Source: Phaseolus vulgaris
Taxonomy: Eukaryota > Streptophyta > Magnoliopsida > Fabales > Fabaceae
DNA: 64,000 bases
Reading direction: 5' to 3'
NCBI RefSeq assembly: GCF_000499845.2
Contig: NC_023758.2
Span: forward strand, 13,858,427 to 13,922,426
A program made the translations under genes and the position numbers. The notes under the pieces are model-generated. The model ran no database searches. It was not told the origin of the DNA and saw only the letters and a list, made by a program, of their open reading frames with translations. The first letter of the stretch is position 1. Every line of letters begins with the position of its first letter. Of this stretch, positions 1-12,499 are shown in pieces.

Positions 1-706
1 AAAGATATAAATGGTGTCTAGTATCTAAAGTTAAATGGTAAGTTCTTGAGGCTTCAACTAAAGCTTTGACCCTATTTCCCATAAACACAAATCTTTCAAT
101 TGGGCTTGTGGTTTAGCTCATAAGAAATCCATGCATTGTATTAGAAACATGAGTGGTACAACCAAAATCAATCCACCAAGTATTACAAGGTACTTCTGCC
201 AAATTTGATTCAAAACATACGAAAGCACTAGGCTTACCTTTCTTTTCAAACCATATCTTACGTTTCAAGAAATCTTTCTTATAGTGTCCAATTTTCTTAC
301 AGAAATGACACACATCCTTCTTTTGTTCCTTGTGGATTTGGGAAGATGACTCATTAACCTTTAGTAATCCTTTATTGCCCCTTTGATTCTTCTTTTCTAG
401 TTTCTTCTTAGCATCATCAGTTTTAGGAATCGTTGACCTAATGCTCTCAGCTATTGTCATTCTCATGAGCACTAAACTTAGTCTATTTGATCTTTCCCAA
501 ACCTTATGGAAAGATCTTTGTTCAGCACTGCTAGTTTCAGTAATAGTAGTGGACTTATTAGTTAAGAGTGCCAAATCAAGATCCTGAAGACCTAAGTGAA
601 ACTGAACTTGTTCAGACCATTCAAGAAAAATAATAAGCCTGTTGAACTTCACAATAGACAAAGTTTGTGAATGAAGAGAGACATAACCAAATGTTTCATA
701 GAACAT
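1..706 (-). pseudogene. Ty1/copia gag-protease remnant, runs off the left edge
   Basis: Read on the minus strand, 706-113 gives a 197-residue frame. It begins with a copia Gag segment (WSEQVQFHLGLQDLDLALL, then KVWERSNRLSL), jumps to a CCHC zinc knuckle (CHFCKKIGHYKKDF, with the last Cys changed to Phe) and ends at a retropepsin-like site (WWIDFGCTTHVSN). The active-site triad there is DFG instead of the usual DSG/DTG. The central Gag domain normally found between the two blocks is missing, so the copy is internally deleted as well as mutated. After the stop, positions 110-1 still resemble the part of copia Pol that follows the protease (FVFMGNRVKALVEA). Integrase and reverse transcriptase would lie to the left of the window. 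Clearly a dead copy; family assignment is by motif. Confidence 0.8.
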
Positions 707-849
707 ATAATGTTCACAGTTTAATGCTTTGAGTTATGAACATAAACATATAATACAAATTCAGATAACATTCATACAAACAATAAATGTACATTGAAGT
801 TCTCCTTTGGGTGATCCAACAATGCATTTCAATAAACATAATTGATGCT

Positions 850-851
<2 letters not shown>

Positions 852-890
<39 letters not shown>

Positions 891-927
891 TGCATACACA
901 CACATATATATATATATATATACACAC
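852..927. repeat. (TA)n/(CA)n compound microsatellite
   Basis: About 28 bases of TA dinucleotides pass into CA repeats and then back to TA. Short open frames here encode only Tyr/Ile/Val/Cys alternations and are not genes. Confidence 0.95.
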
Positions 928-2301
928 ATGTATTTTTTTACGTAAATGGTAATTAGATATACTCCAAATAGACATGTTTACAATCTTTGGATATACTAAA
1001 CATATCTGATTAAATATATTAATTAACTACTATCATCTTCATAATTATAAAACAATTAATCAACCTTTGGGTGATCCTTAAACATTTTATGATCAATGAA
1101 ATGCAATATACCCATTACAAAATATACATGTGTAAATCATCATATCATCTTATTAATAGTATAACATAATCATGGGTGCTTGAATTTTATTCAATTTTAC
1201 ATTTATTAAAACATTCTAATTTGGTCACTTTGATGACTAACAAATTATTCTTAATGTACATACATTTAATGAGGGACTATGATTTATTTTTCTTATTTTA
1301 TAATTTTATGTTAACCCTCAAAACTACTTTATTTTAAAATTATCAATTTTCTCATCAATAAAATTAGGGTTATCAATTAGTGAAAATATTTGACAAAAAA
1401 AAAGAAAAGAGAATCATACGTTCTTAAACCTAATACCACATGTTAGTTTTTTTTAACTCTTTGATCTTAGAACTATATGATTTTCACAATCTCATAAATA
1501 AAAATATGTATACCTTGAACCATAGAAATTTGTTCTTCAATAGGTTGATAATAGATTATCAGAAAAAATTAGTTTTCTCCTTCTTGATCCTTTTCTCACT
1601 TTTACAAGACTTTCAGATGGAGAAGAAAACATCTCACGTTGAAGGATGACAAATTCCTCTCTCTTAAAAACAATAATTAGCAGATCTCATCAATATGCAT
1701 AAAATATATAAACTACATCCATTTTTCAAATTTCATAACCAACTAATATTATCTTTTATTTTATTATTTATTTTTTAAACCACATATATATGCCACGTAG
1801 GCCAATATATACATGTTTTACATAAAAAAAAAAAAACTTACAATATAAGTATGAAATTATGTGTTTGTTCACAGTAAAAAATATTTTTAAATTATTTTTT
1901 TAACATTTCTAATTCTTTTTTATGAGAGATAATTCCAAAGTATTTATAAAAAAATAGATTTTTATTTATTTTTTAAACAATTTTACCCAATGTTAAAAGC
2001 TATTAGATGATTAATTAATTAAAAAAATACCTATTTCTCTAAAAAAGGTTTAAACAAACATACTTTTAATATTTTTGCAATATTTTCCTACATTCAATAA
2101 ATTAACCTTTGAAGAAAAATGTTATTAATAGTTCTCTAACACATTTTTTCTTTCACAATCTCTTCTCTTTTTAAGTTTTTTCTTCTATAAAAATATGTAT
2201 AAGTTCTTTATTCTTTAAGAAATTCCAACTAAAATCACAAACGCAGACTTGTAAAAGTATGGTGTGACGAAAGAAGAATCCAATAGCAAATAAAACCTGT
2301 A
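928..2301. other. AT-rich intergenic sequence
   Basis: No coding frame with recognisable protein similarity, no RNA gene and no clear repeat ends. The stretch has many A/T runs and short palindromes typical of plant intergenic DNA. Confidence 0.6.
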
Positions 2302-2323
2302 CCCCCCCCCCCCCCCCCCCCCC
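2302..2323. repeat. poly-C tract (22 C)
   Basis: An uninterrupted run of 22 C in otherwise AT-rich DNA, 15 bases before an inverted-repeat element. Length in such tracts is often unreliable in assemblies. Confidence 0.9.
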
Positions 2324-2338
2324 GCCAATGTCTAATTC

Positions 2339-2823
2339 TTTCTTCCTGCACCCCACAATGTTTGCAAAGACAAAATCTCCCTATATAAAACTGTACATTT
2401 ATTTTATTGCATTCTAGATTACAAAATCCGGTAAATTTTTGGACTGGCACTTCCGGTAAAATTTCGGATAGGCGCGTCCGATAGTGTTAATTCAAAATAA
2501 AAAAAATACAAAACATCCATAATTAAAAAAACCATTATAGATCCACCAATCCGTAATTCAAAATATGCATTCCAGATTCAGAAATCCATAATTGAAAAAA
2601 AATAATTTCAGATTCACCAACCTGTAATAGAAATTATGCTTCTGGATTTAGCAATATGGAAATCAACAATTTATGCAAACTTTGCTTCCGGAACACCCCT
2701 TATCCAGAAAGCAACATGATTCACTACTGGATTGATGAATCCCTAGCACACTCCCAGATCCCGATTTCAAATAAAAGATGAAGGTCAGTTTCTGGATTTA
2801 AAGTTTTGGGGTGCAGGAAGAAA
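2339..2823. mobile_element. Inverted-repeat (MITE-like) element, 485 bp
   Basis: TTTCTTCCTGCACCCCA (2339-2355) is the exact reverse complement of TGGGGTGCAGGAAGAAA (2807-2823). Between them lie diverged internal repeats with motifs such as TCCGGTAAAATTTCGG and CCGTAATTCAAAATATGC, and no coding frame. A convincing target-site duplication is not visible, so class and exact ends are uncertain. It could instead be two oppositely oriented fragments of a larger repeat. Confidence 0.45.
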
Positions 2824-3373
2824 AATATAGGGGTGTAGAAAGAAACTGCCTCTCACGTAAAGAGAGGCCCAAAATTTGATGGGGCTGAAAAGGTTGTAAG
2901 TTTTAGCATATGACCTTCTAATTTGATCACATTACTACTATACTATTAGGAAAATTATATTTTTACACCCCTTAGATTTGATAATTTAAAAAAATATATA
3001 TATAGTAAAAAATAAATTTTTAATTAAATGATATAGAAATTTATTAAAATAATAATATTATTGATTGTTAAGTGAGTGTATAAAAGAGTGTTGGATGTGT
3101 AAATGCATAAAGAAATATACTAATAATAGTTTCAGCCTTAATTAGGAATTTGAGTATAACTTTCATTCTTCTAGAGCTTCTAACAGCAAGTTTAAAATTT
3201 CAGAATAATAATCAGAAAAAATAAATGAGTTTGCTAAAACTAGTATATGGTAAATTAAGTTTTAGAACAATTTCTTTAAATTCTTTTTTTAACCTAGTTT
3301 ATAGTAAAAAAAATATTATTTATTTAATATTTTTTAAAAAGTATATCTAGATATGCCTGTGATGAATGGATTT
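2824..3373. other. AT-rich spacer without recognisable genes
   Basis: Contains a second, weaker version of the preceding terminal motif (GGGGTGTAGAAAGAAA at about 2831) and then plain AT-rich sequence. Nothing else is recognised. Confidence 0.5.
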
Positions 3374-3821
3374 CACTAAAAAAAATCATTAAATAGAAAT
3401 TAATTTTAGAGATAAAAACAATTAATTACTATTTGATTAAATTAGAGATCATTTTATAAACTAAACAAACTATTGGTATCTAAAGTAATTTATATTATTA
3501 ATAAACATTTATAAAATAATTTTTAAATTAGTATCTAGTCATTAACTATCAAGATTTTAGCTGCTTAATACTTTTATATTCTAAATTAGTCTTCATTAGT
3601 CATTTAGAGACTAATTTAGAATCTAAAATATTAGTCTAAAACTTAGGCAACTAATTTAGATACAAATTTAGAAACTATTTTATAATTTTTATTAATAATA
3701 GAAATCAATTTAAATATGAATAATTTTTTAGTCTCTAAATTAGTATCTAATTTAGTTAATACAGTGACTAATTATTTTTTACCTCTAAATTTAATTATTA
3801 TTTAATGATTTTTTTGTAGTG
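3374..3821. mobile_element. Non-autonomous CACTA-type element, 448 bp
   Basis: The left end CACTAAAAAAAATCATTAAA and the reverse complement of the right end, CACTACAAAAAAATCATTAA, match over about 20 bases with one indel/substitution. Both begin with the CACTA pentamer. The flanking trinucleotides are TTT (3371-3373) and TCT (3822-3824), a 2-of-3 match to the 3-bp duplication expected of CACTA transposons. The interior carries scattered subterminal-type motifs (GACTAATTTAGAATCTA, TCTCTAAATTAGTATCTA) in both orientations and no coding frame. It can only have moved with transposase supplied in trans. The same motif family occurs near the ends of the CACTA element at 38327-43484. Confidence 0.75.
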
Positions 3822-4928
3822 TCTTTTTTGGATGATCTTCTCTGTGAAAATTTTAGAAAAAGAATAAAAGAAAAAATTGAAATTAACTTTTTCATAAAAT
3901 GAAACTAGCTTCTTTACAAATTAAATTTGAAATTTTAAAAAAAAATGATATGATAAAATTTCAACAAATTATTATGTGCCTAAGTTAATTTTTAACTTAT
4001 GAAAAACATTTTTTTTTAATTTTATAGAAAAAAATTGTGAATTAAATCTGGAATATATCGTTTTAGTGTGGCCAAAGTTAATGGTTTTGAAGTTTGAAAT
4101 TGATCATAGAAACCCATACAGAATTATCAGAAAAGGATGTTTGATTATATTAGAGTTTAAAGAGCTAGCAATAGTCACAAACAACTAAATTTAAAATCAA
4201 AATCTTTAAACGGAGTTTATAATATGATGTAAGTGGACTATGAAGTATAAATTTGATACAAATGTTGTAGCTATGAATTAGATTAATTTTAATTTTCCAT
4301 TATTAGTTATCTTGTTGAAGCAGATGGGAGAAAATGAACTCAATGAGGTTGGATTCTTATGGTAATTAAGTGTCTTTCTTCTATATCTGCTATATATCCA
4401 AAATTGCAATGACTCTTACTATTGTGAATATTACACCAAATTTAAGCATTGTGACATTATGTGTATTTTTAAACACTGCAATTTATTCTAGTTTTACAAA
4501 GTGTCAAATTTTATACTTATAAACATCGATAAATCATACATAAATTATCCGTCATATCCGTCATAAAAAAACCTCCTATTAAAACTATTTTTTTACTCCT
4601 ATTAAAACTATTTTTTCTTATAAAAAAAAGAGAATTAATTGAGTATTCAAATTTATTAAGATGCTAAGAAGTTTTCAATTCATTGGATAATTATGTAAAA
4701 TAGTTAAATAATTTTTATAAAGCCGAAATAGGACATGAAACGTCTGTTTATTGATGTAAGAACCACCTTAAATTGCATAAAAAAATAATAATTTTTTACT
4801 TTTTGTTTTTGCTGGAAAGAATAAAGAAATGATGGCATACTAAAATTCATTCTTTATAAATTATAAATAAAGTGTTTATATAAGTTCAATCATTTTGAAT
4901 GAAGTGGGGTAAGGAAATTCTTAAATAA
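3822..4928. other. AT-rich intergenic sequence
   Basis: No coding frame or repeat boundary is recognised in this 1.1-kb stretch. Confidence 0.5.
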
Positions 4929-4998
4929 GTTTATATTTCTATTAACTATTTCTATAATTTTTATTTCTAATTCTTTAATTGCTTTTTTTATTTTCTTA
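4929..4998 (+). repeat. 70-bp direct repeat, left copy
   Basis: Starts GTTTATATTTCTATTAACTA and ends TTTTCTTA. It matches 6449-6518 with two mismatches seen by eye. The two copies flank the LTR-like insertion at 5010-6448. Confidence 0.85.
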
Positions 4999-5009
4999 AT
5001 TCTTTAATT

Positions 5010-6448
5010 TGTAACATCCATAATTTACATATAGCTATTACAATAAAATTTCTACCAGTTTCTATATAAACTTGGAGTTTTTCAAAACATTCCTAATATA
5101 TTATTAGGATTTATAGAAATACAAATATTTACATATCCACAGTTCAAAATAAAACTCTGAAACCTTTAAGGCTCTCCTGCACCTGTATGGTCATCTGCTC
5201 ATGTACATAGTACAGTCATCGCAGTTCAAACACAACAAGAAAAGCAAGGGTAAGCTAGTGAAAATAGAATTTTATAATATACACACTTAAATTCAAAGAG
5301 AAAACCAAATTACATGATCAATTCCTCAAATTATTCAATTTTCTTCAAATCTCAACAATAAACAATCACATAGATCTCACATGGATCTACACATCCAAAA
5401 TATTCAACAAACAACGTCTTTCGGAAGACCCGTATTAAGTAAGTCCTACCAGAAACTAACACCTGATCCAAAGATTACCAGCGAATCCGACAGAAAGGAT
5501 CAGGGTAAGTTCAATACAACCCAAGCCGTGCATCTCATATGTCACAGTGTGCATGAACTCCCCCATCAGCTTCTCACCACCTGATATCTTAGTCTATGTG
5601 ACTTAGATCATCAGTGAAGCTCGGAGACCTCTATTACCACATAGGCATCAATACTTAATACACAACAAACATCAGTCCATACATTATTTCGACATCAATA
5701 CTTAATACACATCGAACATCAGTCCATACATTATCCCAAATGTATGAATTCAATTCCACATCATTTCATCATACAATATCATTCCAAACATGGTCCACAA
5801 CATTCAAAAGCGTAATTAACATAAGAAAACAACACCTTAAATATTAAACCATCAAAATCTAATATTTTTACAAATTTAAATACTATATAAACAAACAACA
5901 TCTCTGCAAGAGAAATTGAATATTGGGACCACGTCCCTTCCGCATTCAGATCTTCTATCCTAGTGTGCTATTAAAAATTAAATTTAGCTTCCCTTACCTC
6001 AATTTCTTGCTTTCCAAGCAACTTTTAGAATTTTATTTCCCACCGTCTGGATAAACTTCAAGATTTACGGACTTAATGCAAATTATCCAAACAGAACAAA
6101 AATTCAGTATATAGCAGAATAAGTTGAGAGGGTTAAACTTCTCAACTGACCTCACCAATATTGATGACTAAATCCTAAGGAAAAACAGATAACAAAGGAT
6201 ATTTAGAGTAAAAATGAACTTACTCGGTTTAAAAATTTGATCGGGTAGAAATGTTCCTTAACTCGCCAGCTACAATGTCGTTCGATCAGATTCTAAAATA
6301 GATGAGGTATGAATTGAGAAATTAAAAAAGAAGGGAGAAGAGAGAAGTTGATAGAGAGAGAAAGTGATTTGGAAGAAAGAAGAAGAAAGTGATACTAAGG
6401 GGTGCGGAAGAAAACCCTCTTTCAGCTTTTAAAAAAGGTGCTGTTACA
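5010..6448. mobile_element. Probable solo LTR of a Ty3-type retrotransposon, 1439 bp
   Basis: The segment starts TGTAACATCC and ends GGTGCTGTTACA. The terminal inverted repeat TGTAAC/GTTACA, with TG...CA ends, is a common pattern in plant Ty3 (chromovirus) LTRs. There is no gag-pol frame inside, and no second LTR nearby. The expected 5-bp target duplication is not seen; instead the right end is followed at once by a 70-bp duplicate of sequence lying just left of the insertion. An internal 47-bp tandem duplication is at 5646-5740. Orientation is undetermined. The short frame at 5381-5584 resembles nothing I recognise and is probably chance. Confidence 0.55.
5646..5740. repeat. 47-bp tandem duplication inside the solo LTR
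   Basis: CATCAATACTTAATACACA begins at 5646 and again at 5693. The two units also share ACATCAGTCCATACATTAT, with few substitutions between them. Confidence 0.85.
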
Positions 6449-6518
6449 GTTTATATTTCTATTAACTATTTCTATAATTTTTATTACTAATTCTTTAATT
6501 ACTTTTTTTATTTTCTTA
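6449..6518 (+). repeat. 70-bp direct repeat, right copy
   Basis: Begins immediately after the GTTACA end of the LTR-like segment and repeats 4929-4998 with two substitutions. Sequence beyond 6518 (TTTGTGTATG) differs from that beyond 4998 (ATTCTTTAAT), so the duplicated length is about 70 bp. Confidence 0.85.
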
Positions 6519-8983
6519 TTTGTGTATGTTAATTTGATATGAGAATATTAATATTTTATAATAATTAATTGTTTATTAATGGGAGATTCATAACAGGAAA
6601 AAAAACAATAATCATCCTACATTTCAATGTGTGGTATTAAAAAAGTTTAATTTTTGTAATTATATAATCTATGGTAACCTTTTAGTGAGTTCAATGAAAT
6701 GTTTATTAATTTAATTTCCACTTCACTTATTTTTTATGTTTTAAAATAACTTAAACAATTGAATATCTTAATTATTACTTAGTAACACACAAATAAAATA
6801 GTGAAGGAATTAAAATATTATTATAAAATTATAAAATTAATATTTTTATTTATTATATATCCATATAAAATAAAATTATTAATATATTATAAAACAATAT
6901 TGTTAAAATTAAGAAAATTTATATTATTATTATTATTATTATTATTTGTCAATTTTATTGGCAAATATTAATATTATCAACGAGATCAGTACACATAAAA
7001 AGTAATTTTGGATTTTAACGTCCATTTATATATGAATATTACTGATGGATACTCAACTTAAGTGTCTAATTATCATTACACACATAAAAAGAATTTTTAA
7101 TTTTGACGTTTACTTACCAACAAATATTATTAACGAGAAATATAATTTCACACAATAAAAAAATGACTTTTTGATTGTGAGAAATACTTACTGACACCAA
7201 ATTAGTGATAAAATTTACAACAAATACTCACAACCATATTGATTTTTTTTATATTTTTTTAAATTCATTGATATTTTCAGTAATATAAAATACTGAAGAG
7301 ATAAATATCCATTGATAAATATTGGTTTGCAAATCCATAATTTTTTATAGTAATATATGCATAGAAAATTGTCATAAACATTTATCACCAAACTCAATAA
7401 AACTTAATAGAAGATGGCAAACTTTTGAGAATAAAGTGAAAGAAAGAACCAATAATCGACATGTTGCAAATTCAAAAAGGAAAAGTGTTGTACACCATGT
7501 GGTCACACTAATTAGAATAACCAATTCAGCATCTAGAATCGCATTACTCACAAAGAACAAAAAAACCTTTAAAAACTATCCATGGAGCCAAATAATTAGT
7601 ATTCTTTACAAGATATAAAAAAAAACACTAACTCACGAAAGAAGAAGGAACAAAATGTTAAATGTACAAATTATTTACTAAGTTATTATCTGGAGATATA
7701 TATAAAAGGTATTACGGGACAAGGAAATAGGAAAGAATGAAAAAGAGATGAAAGTTGAATTCAGTTTAGTCTAATTTTTAATTCCATTCAATTAAGTTTT
7801 ATTAGATTGAGTTTTTTTTTTTTTACTTTTTTTATTTAACGATCAACTCAATTCATCTCAATTATAATTGAGATTGGTTATTAGATTTAGTTACTTTTTA
7901 TCTTATAATAGAAAAAACTTAAAATCAATATTTTTCAATATTTATAGAATATCAACGATACTTAAAACATAATTATTAAAATAAATAACAACTCAAGTCC
8001 CAGAAGATATAAGAAATAAAATGTTTATTTTAATAAGATGTGAAATATAAAATATTTACTTATAATATTCACTGAATATTCATATGATTAACTGTTAAAT
8101 TTATATAGTAAAATTATTAGATAACATTTTATTATATATTTATTTTATGCAATTAGGTGGATTGTGTTTATCACATTTAAAATTTAAAATTCATTATTTC
8201 ACTCAATTTTATTGGAATAAATTAAACAAAACACGATCTAACTTAGTCCGAAAAATATAATTGGATAAAATTTTGAGTTACATTTATTTTTATATTATGG
8301 GATTTCGTGCTCCAAATTGTCTATTCCCAACTTGTAATATATATATCAATCAATTTTTTTTTTCAAATAACTTCTAACAATAACAGCGCATTGAATGTGA
8401 ATATAACGTCATAACATGTCCTAGTTCATACTAATAGGACGATTTTAGAAAAAAACACTAATAGTATTGATTAAAAATTATTAATGAACTTCACACTTAA
8501 TTAAATTAAACATAAATCATTAAACTATCAAGAATTCAATCCTTTATTATCATAATTATTAGAGGTATTCGACTGCATAACTAAATAATCTAGTTTCAAC
8601 AAAGCCTATAACACTATTATGCTAATTAAAATTTGTCTATTTTATAGGATAATTAACACTGAAAAATATTTTAAAATATGACTTTTTCTAAGAATATTAG
8701 TAAGGAGTAAGATTAGTAAGGAGTAAGTTTTGCGAACTAGTCCGTGATCAATTCGTTGATCTACTTATGTGTGTTTCACATAATTCACACTTACATAGGT
8801 GAGATATGGAACACGACGACATAACTTGCATATCTTCAATCTCTAAAAATAACATCGATCGAGACTAACTAACTCTAAACGACATTCCTCCTCCTACTTA
8901 CAACTCCTAACTCCACATTGTTATATGAATTCTTAAGAAAGCTAGTCAAAATAATTCAACCATTCAACAACATATTTGTTTAT
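6519..8983. other. AT-rich intergenic sequence
   Basis: Includes a (TTA)n microsatellite at about 6921-6946 and a short direct repeat of AGTAAGGAGTAAG near 8698-8725. No coding frame is recognised. Short frames at 7215-7618 lie over each other on both strands and look like chance. Confidence 0.5.
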
Positions 8984-9425
8984 GTTCTCGAACGGGTTTG
9001 GGATTTAGAGAACAATTCCTTCTACCTCTACCTTCGGTCGGTCATTGATGCTTCAAGCTTCCTGCTTCGTCTTCTTTCTTTTGGTCGTCTGACTCCATAG
9101 GCGGGGCTGGTACCTTAATGGGCCTTCGTTGATGGATCGTATTAGAAGGTTTGTTCTCGAACGGGTTTGGAGCCTAGAGAACAATTACTTATGCCTCTAC
9201 CTTCGGTCGGTATGCTCCAAGCTTCCTGCTTCACCTTTCTTCTTTCGGTCGTCTGACTCCACATGCGGGGTGGTACCTACAGAAGGCACTTCAACACTCA
9301 AATCAGTCGGGATGTCAGCACTCGAGTGTTAGAGTACTGTAGATCATGACGTACCTGGTTCTTGGAATGTGTGTTATTTATATTACCTTAATAAATCTTC
9401 GTTAATGAGTCGTATTAGGAGGTTG
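8984..9425 (+). repeat. 169-bp tandem repeat with a third partial copy, LTR-like
   Basis: GTTCTCGAACGGGTTTGG begins at 8984 and again at 9153, and the two units share ACCTCTACCTTCGGTCGGT, AAGCTTCCTGCTTC and GGTCGTCTGACTCCA. The inter-unit piece TACCTTAATGGGCCTTCGTT (about 9111) recurs in altered form near 9384 (TACCTTAATAAATCTTCGTT), giving a third partial copy. The stretch is GC-rich compared with its surroundings. It resembles untranslated or LTR sequence of Ty3 elements, but no coding remnant is attached. Confidence 0.6.
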
Positions 9426-10359
9426 GTTTGTGTTTAGGGTTGTGTTAAACAACTTTTAACTATGGATTAACTCTACTGACTTGGTCAACCCATGGCTCGT
9501 CGCCAATGGTCGGTCGGTCACACGTCGTCATGTGACCTAATCGTGGTTGAGTGATCTAGTTTGTGGCCGACCCGTCATGAGTGAATTGATCGTCCGAGTA
9601 CAGTTTATAATTAATAAAATTTTATTAATAAATTTATATTTATAATTTTTTAAAAATATTTTTAACCATAAACCAACTCTTATATAGAATGAATTAACAC
9701 AATCAACCTACATTTTTATACAAAGTGATTAACTCAACCACAGAAGACCAAATAGGGGATTAACCACACCCCTAACCTTTCCTTTCTGACACGAAATATG
9801 AAAAATGTTTTGGATAAAAATAATAGTGTTTGATGGAGATGGTGTTGAGAGAAATGTTGAACCACTTGGATATAATATTTTTCAACATCTTCTCTCATTG
9901 TCGCATTGACCAAATACGGTTCCATTTGCTTCACTATGGTTGATTTCCCCTCCAACTAGCTCTAATTTAGGTTAGCCTGCAATTTCATTTTAATTAAGTT
10001 AGATACAATTCTATTTTACTTCTAATTTAGATGATCATGCATCCATTCCACACCTTTTCCCCTTCTTTCCTTTTTTTCTTCCTAAGGATTTTGAAATCTA
10101 ATGTTATTGGCTTCGTCAATTTAATTATCTTATTCAAGACATGTGACATTGATTGGATCTAAATCTTGAAACCTAATATCAACTAACCATGAAATGCCAC
10201 CCATTAAACATAATCTTATCCACAACCACGTCAAAACAAAACTAAAACCCCACCATCTGTGAGAGACATTTGTGTACTTATAAGAGCATTACTAAACATC
10301 AAGTTAAAAGATATATAGTTTAAATATTATTTTTTTTATTATATTATTTAAAGGATATT
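9426..10359. other. Intergenic sequence, no recognised gene
   Basis: GC-richer at 9470-9600 (probably still repeat-derived: GGTCGGTCGGTCACACGTCG), then AT-rich. A 73-residue minus-strand frame at 9955-9734 has no features I can identify. Confidence 0.4.
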
Positions 10360-10790
10360 TTACTGGTTGGCTACCGAAGATCGAGTCAAACGACATTTAC
10401 AATAGAGCAAATACGTAATAAATAAAGCTGTTGTAATTGGCGTTAAATGAGTCAAAGACATACTTCAAGATACACGCCCATGAGATCAGGAAGCCATTAC
10501 ACACATTCTGAGGACCATTACACACGTCTGAGTAAACTGATTACCTAATCCACACAAGTAGAGACCCAAATCAACCTATAAGTAAGACTTCTGAATGGAG
10601 AAAATGTACATTTTTTATATCCTAAGAGAAGAGACTAAAATACTAGCACTGACTTGAGCATCGGAGTGTAATCGCAGATACCCGACCGACGGAGTGCGCA
10701 TGTAGCGAGAGGAAAAACTTTGAAGAATTGAAAAACTACCAATACGACAACGAATTTTGTACCAATGAATAAATATTATCTAGACCCATA
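10360..10790 (+). mobile_element. Probable Ty3-type LTR fragment
   Basis: The block is distinct from the AT-rich surroundings. It contains GACTTGAGCATCGGAGTG followed by a short spacer and CGACGGAGTGCG, a signature I associate with the R/U5 part of plant Ty3 LTRs. No paired copy, primer-binding site or coding region is nearby, so the ends are approximate and the assignment is inference. Confidence 0.35.
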
Positions 10791-12463
10791 ATCCATAGAG
10801 ATACAAATATTTATCTTATAAAATTAGAGACATATTTAAGAAGATAATAAATAATTAGAGATAAGGAGGAAAGACGGGACGGCATAGCTAGGCTTGGTCA
10901 CCACAAAAATCTGTGTTCTTAATTTTATAATACCTTCATCTAACTTTCAATCTTCTTAAACATTATTATTCATGACACTAGATCTGTTCCATCCTTTTTC
11001 TCAGACATCTTCTAAAAATACTATTTTAATTCAAAACATTGAAAGACGAATACTTAATTGTTTGTTAATTTGTTTTCGAATTAAAAACCAACACCCATTT
11101 TTGTTTGGATGATTATAAATTTTTTATTTCATTTTTATTGGATAATAACTATATTTATATCCACATCCATATTCATGTTTATATTTGTTTAATATTTAAA
11201 AAAAAATAAAGAAAATATAATATTATAGAAATGTAATTTCAAAATGATATATATTTTTTCAATTTAAAAGGGTGAAAATTATAACTGTATAAATAGTACA
11301 CATATTTTTATATCTAATTTTAAAAACAAAATATTGGCCATACGTATGTCAAATCAATATAAATACTTTTTGTGAACATCGAACAGATTCTTATAATATA
11401 TCTCATACATATTTATTTGCCATAATGTGTCACCATGATCTTGTCCTATCGTGACCCCTCATGAAGATATTTTGAGGTTTATTTATGATCATGTTGGATC
11501 ATGCAGTATTTCGTTTTCAATTCAAGGCTCAAAACTATAAATATTCCGCATGCAATTTATTATTTTCGAAAATATTCTATTGTATGAAGGTGAAGGACTT
11601 GTTCTTTCTTCCAATAAAAAATTCGGATAATTTTATTAAAGTTAAATTAATAATGGGAAAATAATTATTTATTGTGCCGTTGAGTTCCGAAGTACCCTTG
11701 CTAAGGGATCAATGTTTTCTTCAATGGCCTTCAACGACACCGTTTTCTAGATCTAGAATATATATATATAATAAAAAAATTTCACAAAAATAGTTGTAAT
11801 ATAATGTTTCAAAAATAGCATAATTGTGTTAATATGAGAGACATTATTGTTTACTGGAACGAGAGGCAGTGTGGTGAGGAAGTGGGAAGCATGATGGATT
11901 GATTGATGGACATGGTAGGGTGGGGCATGGAGGTGAGATGCACGCGCCACGATGAGCGTTACATTTGTTAAGTACCGTTTGGTTACATTCAGACGAATGA
12001 ACGCTGATGATGAGATATACGCAATGAACGACTTTTGGTGGCGCGTGGGACCCTTCTCTGCACCGCCAATCGTGCCTCCAACCCACCGTTTATGTATCAA
12101 CGCGAACGCGGAGTTTCCATTTTATTTAAAACATTCTATTTCTTTCATAAACATCTATTAACATTTTCATTATATAAATACTTAAATTCATAAAAAATAA
12201 TTCCGTAATAAAATTACGGTGAATTCACATTTTTCGCGATTTATTGTTAACTTTAATAAAATCTTGATATTATACGTACTGGGTTTTTTTTTTTTTTTTT
12301 TTTTTTTCTAAAAAAGATAAATAGAGAAATAGGGAATGTGTGGAGGAAGACATGACATTTCAAAGTAATAAACCAGTCACATCAAATTTACTCTCCCCTT
12401 CAGAACGAAAAAAAAAACAACGTAACACACGCACATTTATTGAGCCATTTATTTGCTGAGACG
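10791..12463. other. Intergenic sequence and distal promoter of the PMT2-like gene
   Basis: Mostly AT-rich, with a GC-rich island at about 11900-12110. Overlapping frames on both strands in that island look like composition effects rather than genes. A poly-T run lies at about 12286-12307. No specific regulatory site can be assigned with confidence. Confidence 0.4.
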
Positions 12464-12473
12464 CTATATAATT
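12464..12473 (+). promoter_or_regulatory. Candidate TATA box of the PMT2-like gene
   Basis: CTATATAATT lies about 310 bases before the first splice donor and upstream of a pyrimidine-rich, TC-repeat leader (12698-12721). Plant leaders often have such CT runs. A transcription start some 30 bases downstream, near 12500, is inference. Confidence 0.4.
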
Positions 12474-12499
12474 GGTATATTGATAGCACAGTACTACGT

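Noticed and set aside
714..929. 71-residue frame on the - strand
   Set aside because: Half of it is a translation of the TA/CA microsatellite.
9734..9955. Minus-strand frame starting MEGKSTIVKQMEPYLVNATM
   Set aside because: No domain or family recognised and no neighbouring coding remnants; could be a transposon shred but cannot be supported.
11753..12161. Overlapping frames on both strands upstream of the PMT2-like gene
   Set aside because: They overlap each other in a GC-richer patch, show no motif and are best explained by composition.
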